Source: JBOHER01 sp050701115
GTDB lineage: Bacteria > Actinomycetota > Actinomycetes > Mycobacteriales > Pseudonocardiaceae
NCBI GenBank assembly: GCA_050701115.1
Contig: JBOHER010000476.1
Location: forward strand, 1-10,827
DNA: 10,827 bases
Reading direction: 5' to 3'
A program made the translations under genes and the position numbers. The notes beneath the pieces were generated by a model that searched no databases, was not told the origin of the DNA, and saw nothing but the letters and a program-made list of their open reading frames with translations. Position 1 is the first letter of the stretch; each line of letters begins with the position of its first letter. Below, piece after piece: positions 6,655 to 10,827 of this stretch.

Positions 6655-6969
6655 ATGGCGAACCTGACCTTCGATGAACTGCGGGCCACCTACCCGCCTA
6701 CCGATCCCGAGGAATACGACAAGGCACACGCTGCTGCCACCCTCGCTGGTGAGCTGGCCGAGCTGGTCTACACGCTTCGCACCCGTGCTGGCCTGACGCA
6801 GACTCAGCCCGCCGGGCGCATGAGGACCACGCAGTCATCGATCGCCCGCATCGAAGGTGGGGGAAGTCTGCCGACCATTGACCTTCTCGCGCGGCTGAGT
6901 CCTGCCACCGGCGCGCAGCTGCGCATCACCGCACCAGGAATCGACGACATCGCCCTCGATGTCGCTTAA
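6655..6969 (+). CDS. XRE-family helix-turn-helix protein, HigA-like antitoxin
   Basis: A 104-residue protein of typical HigA-like size. An N-terminal arm with F-D-E-L-R at 6-10 leads into a Cro/CI helix-turn-helix at about 36-83: L-R-T-R-A-G-L-T-Q at 41-49, R-M-R-T-T-Q-S-S-I-A-R-I-E at 55-67, then P-T-I-D-L-L-A-R-L at 73-81. It would bind and neutralise its toxin and repress their common promoter (family knowledge). Start ATG 6655-6657 is 2 bases after the toxin-fragment stop, so translation is coupled to it. Two changes look like decay: residues 51-52 are Q-P where relatives have a charged or polar residue then leucine in the first HTH helix, and 82-83 are S-P where A-E is usual. With the toxin cut in half, the pair is probably a relic, though the reading frame stays open. 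Confidence 0.78.
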   Translation: MANLTFDELRATYPPTDPEEYDKAHAAATLAGELAELVYTLRTRAGLTQTQPAGRMRTTQSSIARIEGGGSLPTIDLLARLSPATGAQLRITAPGIDDIALDVA

Positions 6970-6974
6970 CGCGC

Positions 6975-6990
6975 GTCCGGTCGTCCGGAC
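6975..6990. terminator. Hairpin between convergent genes, possible terminator
   Basis: GTCCGG (6975-6980) and CCGGAC (6985-6990) form a 6-bp G-C-rich stem with a 4-base loop, between the antitoxin stop (6969) and the permease stop (7041), which are convergent. There is no T-run on either strand, so termination is only suggested by position. Confidence 0.35.
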
Positions 6991-7040
6991 AGTAGCTCCC
7001 GGACCGATGCCTCGCCAGATCCGGATGGTCTGCGTAGGCG

Positions 7041-8450
7041 CTACCGCTCGGCTCGCCCAGTTGCGACAAGCAACCTTTCTTCGGCATCCGGTCCCGCGGG
7101 CACGCGTGGCAGACGCAGGAAGAACACCAGGCCGAGAAGCACCCAGAGGACCAGGATCACCCATTCCGGCAACACCAGACCGCTGGGCATCCCGGGCAGG
7201 AAGAGCACCAGGAGGCCGAGGCTCAGCACCACGGCGAGGCCACCAACCACCCGCGCGGGCCCGACCCGGAACGGGCGCTCCATGTCCGGCTCGCGGTGCC
7301 GTAACACCAGGAACGTCACGGCGACCATGATGTAGGCGATGATGATCGCGAGACCGCCCGCGTCGACCAGCCACACCAGCGTCTGGCGACCGAACAGCGG
7401 AGCGATCACCGACAGGCCGCCGATGAACAGGATCGCATTGCCCGGAGTGCGGTAGCGCGGGTGCAGCTTGCCGAACCAGCGAGGCAACATCCCCGAGTTC
7501 GCCATCGCGTAGAGGAGCCGGCTCGCCCCGATGAGGAAGCCATTCCAGCTGGTCAGAATTCCGGCGATGCCACCGAAGACGAGGATGTTGCCCATCGTCT
7601 GGCTGCTCCACAACGCCGCCATCCCGTCGGCCGCGGCAAGGTCGGAGGCCGCAAGCTGCCCGACCGGGAGCGCCGACCCGACAGTGAGCATGATCAGGAC
7701 ATACCAGCCGGTCGCGAGCGCCACCGAGACCACCAACAGCTTCCCGATCTGCCGGAACGGGAGCTTGATCTCCTCCGCCGACTGGGGAATGACATCGAAA
7801 CCGACGAACAGGAACGGAACCGCGACGAGGACACCGAACATTCCCACCACGCCCGCCGAGAACAGCGGCTGCATGTTCGCGGGCTCTCCGCCGATGAACG
7901 AGCCAAGCAGGAGGGTGGCACCCACCGCGACCAAGAACAGGACAGCGGTGGTCTGGAACACCGCGGCAGCGCGAACGCCGACGTAGTTCAGCGCCGCCAT
8001 TCCCACCGCACCGGAGATTCCGACAGCTGCCCATACCGCATACACGTCGTGTCCCGCGACCGACCAAAGCCGTCCCGTCTCCAACTCAGGCACCAGGAAC
8101 AGCAGGCTCTGGGGTAACGCCACGGCCTCGAAGGCGACCACCGCGACATAGCCCAACACCAGCGCCCAGGACGTCACGAAGGCCGTGCGCGCGCCGAGCC
8201 CGCGCAGCACGTAGTTGTGCTCCCCACCCGCCCTGGGCATGGCCGATACGAGTTCGGCGTAGGTGAGACCGACCAGCGTCACGATGATTCCACCGATGAC
8301 GAAGGCCAGGGCCGCGCCCAGGGTTCCCGCTTCCTCGAGGAAACCACCGGTGAGGACGATCCAGCCGAAGCCGATCATCGCCCCGAACGCCACGGCGAGC
8401 ACGTCCCACCGACCCAGCACTCGGGCAAGACTGGCTTCGTTGCCGCTCAT
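7041..8450 (-). CDS. APC-superfamily amino acid permease
   Basis: A 469-residue inner-membrane protein with about 12-13 hydrophobic helices. The unwound helix-1 motif is G-A-M-I-G-F-G-W at 23-30. A second conserved region, V-G-F-D-V-I-P-Q-S-A-E-E-I-K-L-P at 216-231, marks helix 6 and the following loop of amino acid/polyamine/organocation permeases. S-R-L-L-Y-A-M-A at 310-317 and F-G-K-L-H-P-R-Y-R-T-P at 326-336 mark the helix 8-9 region. Start ATG 8448-8450 is set by AGGGAG at 8457-8462, six bases away; longer in-frame starts at 8489 and 8510 would span this site. It lies 85 bases after glutaryl-CoA dehydrogenase on the same strand and is probably co-transcribed. The family carries amino acids or amines, so it more likely imports a precursor of glutarate (lysine, cadaverine or 5-aminovalerate type) than glutarate itself (inference). 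Confidence 0.9.
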   Translation of the reverse strand: MSGNEASLARVLGRWDVLAVAFGAMIGFGWIVLTGGFLEEAGTLGAALAFVIGGIIVTLVGLTYAELVSAMPRAGGEHNYVLRGLGARTAFVTSWALVLGYVAVVAFEAVALPQSLLFLVPELETGRLWSVAGHDVYAVWAAVGISGAVGMAALNYVGVRAAAVFQTTAVLFLVAVGATLLLGSFIGGEPANMQPLFSAGVVGMFGVLVAVPFLFVGFDVIPQSAEEIKLPFRQIGKLLVVSVALATGWYVLIMLTVGSALPVGQLAASDLAAADGMAALWSSQTMGNILVFGGIAGILTSWNGFLIGASRLLYAMANSGMLPRWFGKLHPRYRTPGNAILFIGGLSVIAPLFGRQTLVWLVDAGGLAIIIAYIMVAVTFLVLRHREPDMERPFRVGPARVVGGLAVVLSLGLLVLFLPGMPSGLVLPEWVILVLWVLLGLVFFLRLPRVPAGPDAEERLLVATGRAER

Positions 8451-8456
8451 CTGAAA

Positions 8457-8462
8457 CTCCCT
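8457..8462 (-). promoter_or_regulatory. Ribosome binding site that fixes the permease start
   Basis: Minus-strand AGGGAG six bases before ATG 8448-8450. The in-frame upstream TTG at 8510 and ATG at 8489 would make a polar N-terminal extension and lack as good a site. Confidence 0.75.
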
Positions 8463-8535
8463 ACTCCGTGTGGTCCCAGGGTCAGGCATTTCATGCACGT
8501 CCAGGTGCAACGTGTCACCGATGTTGCCCAGCCGT

Positions 8536-9726
8536 TCAACGGTAAGCCGCGAGTCCGGTCAGCGCATGGCCGATGACCAGCGTGTGCACCTCGGAAGTGC
8601 CTTCATAGGTCAGCACCGACTCCAGGTTGTTGGCGTGTCGCAGCGGCGAGTACTCGGAGGTGATCCCGCTTCCGCCAAGGATCGTCCTGCATTCCCTGGC
8701 GATCGCGATGGCTTCGCGGACGTTGTTCAGCTTGCCGACACTGATCTGTTCGGGCTTGATCCGGCCCGCGTCCTTGAGGCGGCCAAGGTGCAGCGCGAGC
8801 AGCATCGCGTTGTTCACCGATACCGACATGTCGGCCAGTTTCTTCTGGGTCAGCTGGAATCCGCCGATCGGCTTGTCGAACTGTACGCGCGTCTTCGCGT
8901 ACTCGAGCGCGCTCACGATGCTGTCGCGCGCGGCGCCGACAGCGCCGAACAGGATGCCGAAGCGAGCCTCGCCGAGACACGACAGCGGGGCGGACAGCCC
9001 CTTTGCTTCGGGCAGTTGCGCACTCGCGGGCAGCCGAACGTCCTCGAGGATGAGCTCGGAGGTGACTGATGCGCGCAGGGACAGCTTGTTCTTGATGTCT
9101 CGGGCCGTGAATCCCGGAGTACCCCGGGGTACCAGGAACCCCCGAACGCCGTCTTCGGTGTTGGCCCACACCGTGGCGATGTCGGCGATGCCCCCGTTGG
9201 TGATCCACATTTTGGAGCCGTTGAGGATCCAGTCATCCCGGTCCCGTACCGCTCGGCTCCGCATCCCCGAAGGGTTCGAACCAAAGTCCGGCTCAGTCAA
9301 GCCGAAGCAGCCGATCGCCTCTCCCGCGGCCATCCGCGGCAACCATTCGGCCTTCTGATCCTCCGAGCCGTAGCGGTAGATCGAGTACATGGCCAAGGAA
9401 CCCTGGACCGAGACGAAGCTGCGGAATCCCGAGTCGGCGGCCTCCAGTTCCAGGCAGGCAAGGCCGTAGCTGACCGCGCTGACCCCGGCGCACCCGTAGC
9501 CGTCGAGGTGCATCCCCAGCACGCCGAGCTTGCCCAATTCCTGCGCCAGCTCGCGCGGGAACTCGCCCGCCCCGAACCAGTCGCCGATCTCCGGGCGGAT
9601 CCGCTCGGCCACGAACTTGGCCACGGTGGCCTGGATGTCGCGTTCTTCGTCGCGCAGCGTCGAGGAGACGTCGAGTAGTTGCAGCGGATCGGTCAGCCCC
9701 TGCGGTGCGGCCTGGTGAGCGTTCAT
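8536..9726 (-). CDS. gcdH: Glutaryl-CoA dehydrogenase (acyl-CoA dehydrogenase family)
   Basis: A 396-residue FAD enzyme that oxidises and decarboxylates glutaryl-CoA to crotonyl-CoA. The acyl-CoA dehydrogenase order is complete: helical N-domain, then G-C-F-G-L-T-E-P-D-F-G-S at 139-150, W-I-T-N at 174-177, and a C-domain with L-G-G-S-G-I at 350-355 and T-Y-E-G-T at 373-377. E375 is the catalytic base. Residues that set the glutaryl-CoA subfamily apart are kept: E95 and R102 (E87 and R94 of the human enzyme, which hold the distal carboxylate) and S106, in L-E-L-E-A-A-D-S-G-F-R-S at 92-103. The C terminus (H-T-L-V-I-G-H-A-L-T-G at 381-391) also fits. Start ATG 9724-9726 follows AGGAG at 9734-9738, 7 bases away, which overlaps the stop of the CoA-transferase gene: the two are translationally coupled. 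A longer start at 9750 would overlap that gene and is less likely. Confidence 0.9.
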   Translation of the reverse strand: MNAHQAAPQGLTDPLQLLDVSSTLRDEERDIQATVAKFVAERIRPEIGDWFGAGEFPRELAQELGKLGVLGMHLDGYGCAGVSAVSYGLACLELEAADSGFRSFVSVQGSLAMYSIYRYGSEDQKAEWLPRMAAGEAIGCFGLTEPDFGSNPSGMRSRAVRDRDDWILNGSKMWITNGGIADIATVWANTEDGVRGFLVPRGTPGFTARDIKNKLSLRASVTSELILEDVRLPASAQLPEAKGLSAPLSCLGEARFGILFGAVGAARDSIVSALEYAKTRVQFDKPIGGFQLTQKKLADMSVSVNNAMLLALHLGRLKDAGRIKPEQISVGKLNNVREAIAIARECRTILGGSGITSEYSPLRHANNLESVLTYEGTSEVHTLVIGHALTGLAAYR

Positions 9727-9733
9727 CCTTGTT

Positions 9734-9738
9734 CTCCT
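9734..9738 (-). promoter_or_regulatory. Ribosome binding site of gcdH overlapping the upstream stop codon
   Basis: Minus-strand AGGAG lies 7 bases before ATG 9724-9726 and shares bases with the TAG stop (9737-9739) of the CoA-transferase gene. Ribosomes ending the first gene would reach the second start at once, giving matched output of the two enzymes (inference). Confidence 0.7.
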
Positions 9739-10827
9739 AGTTGCTTCCATCGAGCTCGGTGCGTGGGCGGTTCAGCCACCTGCTGATCTCCTCGGTGTGC
9801 TCCCCCAAACGCGGCGGGCGAGCCCGGTACCCGGGTGGTGTGCCGGACAACGAGATCGGGTTGGCGACCAGTTCAAGCGCCCCACCCGCAACCTCGACGT
9901 CTACCTCGGTCTCGACTCGAGCGCGAGGGCGCAAGCCGAGCCGCTCGGCGAGATCGAACGCGCCTGCCAGGTCGTTGACCGGCCCGCAGGGCACCCCCAG
10001 CGGCGTCAGGACCTCGAACCACTCCTTGGCCGTGCGCTGCGCAAGCTGCTCCGACAGCAGCTCGGCAAGCTCGTCGACGTTGGCGACCCGTTGGGGATTG
10101 GTGACGAATCGCGAGTCCTGCGCCAGGCCGTCGACGCCAAGACCGCGGCACAGGGCCGCGAACTGCCGGTCGTTGCCGACCGCAAGCACGATCGGGCCGT
10201 CCGAAGTCGCGAACACCTCATAGGGCGCGATCGACGGGTGCCGATTCCCGAGGATCCCGGGGACGGCCCCGGCCAGCGTGTAGCCGGCACTCTGGTTGAC
10301 CATGCTGGACAGCAGCGAGGACAGCAGATTCACTTCGACCAACTGCCCCTCGCCGGTGTCGTCGGCGTGCCGTAACGCCGCCAGTATGCCCACCGCGGCG
10401 TGCAGGCCGGTCAGCACGTCGACGAGCGCGACGCCCGCCTTGACCGGCTCCCCTGGCGCCGAGCCGGTCACGCTCATCAAGCCGCCCACCGCCTGCACCA
10501 GCAGGTCATAGCCGGGCAGCGTGGCCCCGGCACCTGAGCCGAAGCCGGTGATCGAGCAGTACACCACCCTGGGGTTGAGCTCGCGGATCTCCGCGTAGGA
10601 CAAGCCGTACTTGGCCATCGTGCCGGGCCGGAAGTTCTCCACAACGACATCGGCGCGGCTGGCCAGTTCCCTCGCCTGGCGTCGGCCTTCGGGCTGGCTG
10701 AGGTCGAGGCCGAGGGAACGCTTGTTGCGGTTGACCGAAAGGAAGTAAGTGGCTTCATCCGCGGCGAACGGTGGCCCCCACGAGCTGGTGTCGTCACCGC
10801 GCTCCGGATGCTCGACCTTGATCACGT
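9737..10827 (-). CDS. Class III CoA-transferase (CaiB/BaiF family), start outside the window; probable glutarate CoA-transferase
   Basis: The gene runs off the right edge; 363 codons including the stop are present and roughly 30-40 N-terminal residues are missing, judged from the family's usual G-A-D-V-I-K-V-E start of strand 2. Visible family marks (fragment numbering): V-I-K-V-E-H-P at 1-7, N-R-N-K-R-S at 32-37, E-N-F-R-P-G at 63-68, G-Y-D-L-L-V-Q-A at 105-112, and the catalytic aspartate D136 in G-V-A-L-V-D at 131-136, which carries the acyl anhydride in these enzymes. G-N-R-H-P-S-I-A-P-Y at 193-202 and G-V-P-C-G-P-V-N at 273-280 region also fit. Pairing with glutaryl-CoA dehydrogenase matches the bacterial and mammalian glutarate route, in which succinyl-CoA gives its CoA to glutarate. 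That substrate is inferred from the neighbour, not from the sequence itself. Confidence 0.88.
   Translation of the reverse strand, partial: VIKVEHPERGDDTSSWGPPFAADEATYFLSVNRNKRSLGLDLSQPEGRRQARELASRADVVVENFRPGTMAKYGLSYAEIRELNPRVVYCSITGFGSGAGATLPGYDLLVQAVGGLMSVTGSAPGEPVKAGVALVDVLTGLHAAVGILAALRHADDTGEGQLVEVNLLSSLLSSMVNQSAGYTLAGAVPGILGNRHPSIAPYEVFATSDGPIVLAVGNDRQFAALCRGLGVDGLAQDSRFVTNPQRVANVDELAELLSEQLAQRTAKEWFEVLTPLGVPCGPVNDLAGAFDLAERLGLRPRARVETEVDVEVAGGALELVANPISLSGTPPGYRARPPRLGEHTEEISRWLNRPRTELDGSN

Noticed and set aside
6835..8067. 410-codon open frame on the minus strand
   Set aside because: It is a shadow of the permease and antitoxin genes: rich in R, G, A and P with no recognisable domain, and overlapped by two well-supported genes in other frames.

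Overview
The window is high-GC DNA with short intergenic gaps and GTG/ATG starts behind purine-rich ribosome binding sites. With its GntR/FCD and IclR regulators and its AAA-DUF234 ATPase, it looks like an actinobacterial chromosome. A Pseudonocardiaceae-like host is a guess only. It reads as two catabolic operons, both on the minus strand, separated by a small accessory patch, plus a regulator/sensor pair at the left edge.

Left edge (1-1030, plus strand): the C-terminal end of a GntR/FadR-type (FCD) regulator is followed 45 bases later by a soluble Cache-like sensor protein. They converge on the next block.

Creatine block (1088-4619, minus strand, read right to left): a recognisable promoter (TTGACA, 17-base spacer, TAAGTT) with palindromic operators over its start point, then an MHS-type MFS transporter, then creatinase with its active-site residues conserved, then an IclR-family regulator. 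The likely logic is uptake of creatine or a related solute, hydrolysis to sarcosine plus urea, and repression by the IclR protein at the TTGCAAC-N3-GTTGCAA operator. A 17-bp-stem hairpin overlaps the creatinase stop codon and separates it from the regulator gene. Bases 4620-4827 hold nothing I can name.

Accessory patch (4828-6969): a minus-strand AAA ATPase with a C-terminal DUF234/PD-(D/E)XK nuclease-like domain. Just upstream of its start lie four 9-bp palindromes GTCG-S-CGAC repeated at exactly 16-bp intervals. Beyond this (6284-6472 holds nothing I recognise) is the C-terminal half of a RelE/HigB-type toxin, followed after 2 bases by an XRE antitoxin whose DNA-binding helix carries an unexpected proline. 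This looks like a decayed toxin-antitoxin locus next to a mobile-type ATPase.

Glutarate block (7041-10827, minus strand): a class III CoA-transferase (its start lies beyond the window), glutaryl-CoA dehydrogenase with a ribosome binding site overlapping the preceding gene's stop, and an APC-family amino acid permease. The enzymes would activate glutarate to glutaryl-CoA and convert that to crotonyl-CoA. The permease suggests an amino acid source that feeds glutarate. The most unusual element is the 16-bp-period palindrome array in front of the ATPase-nuclease gene.
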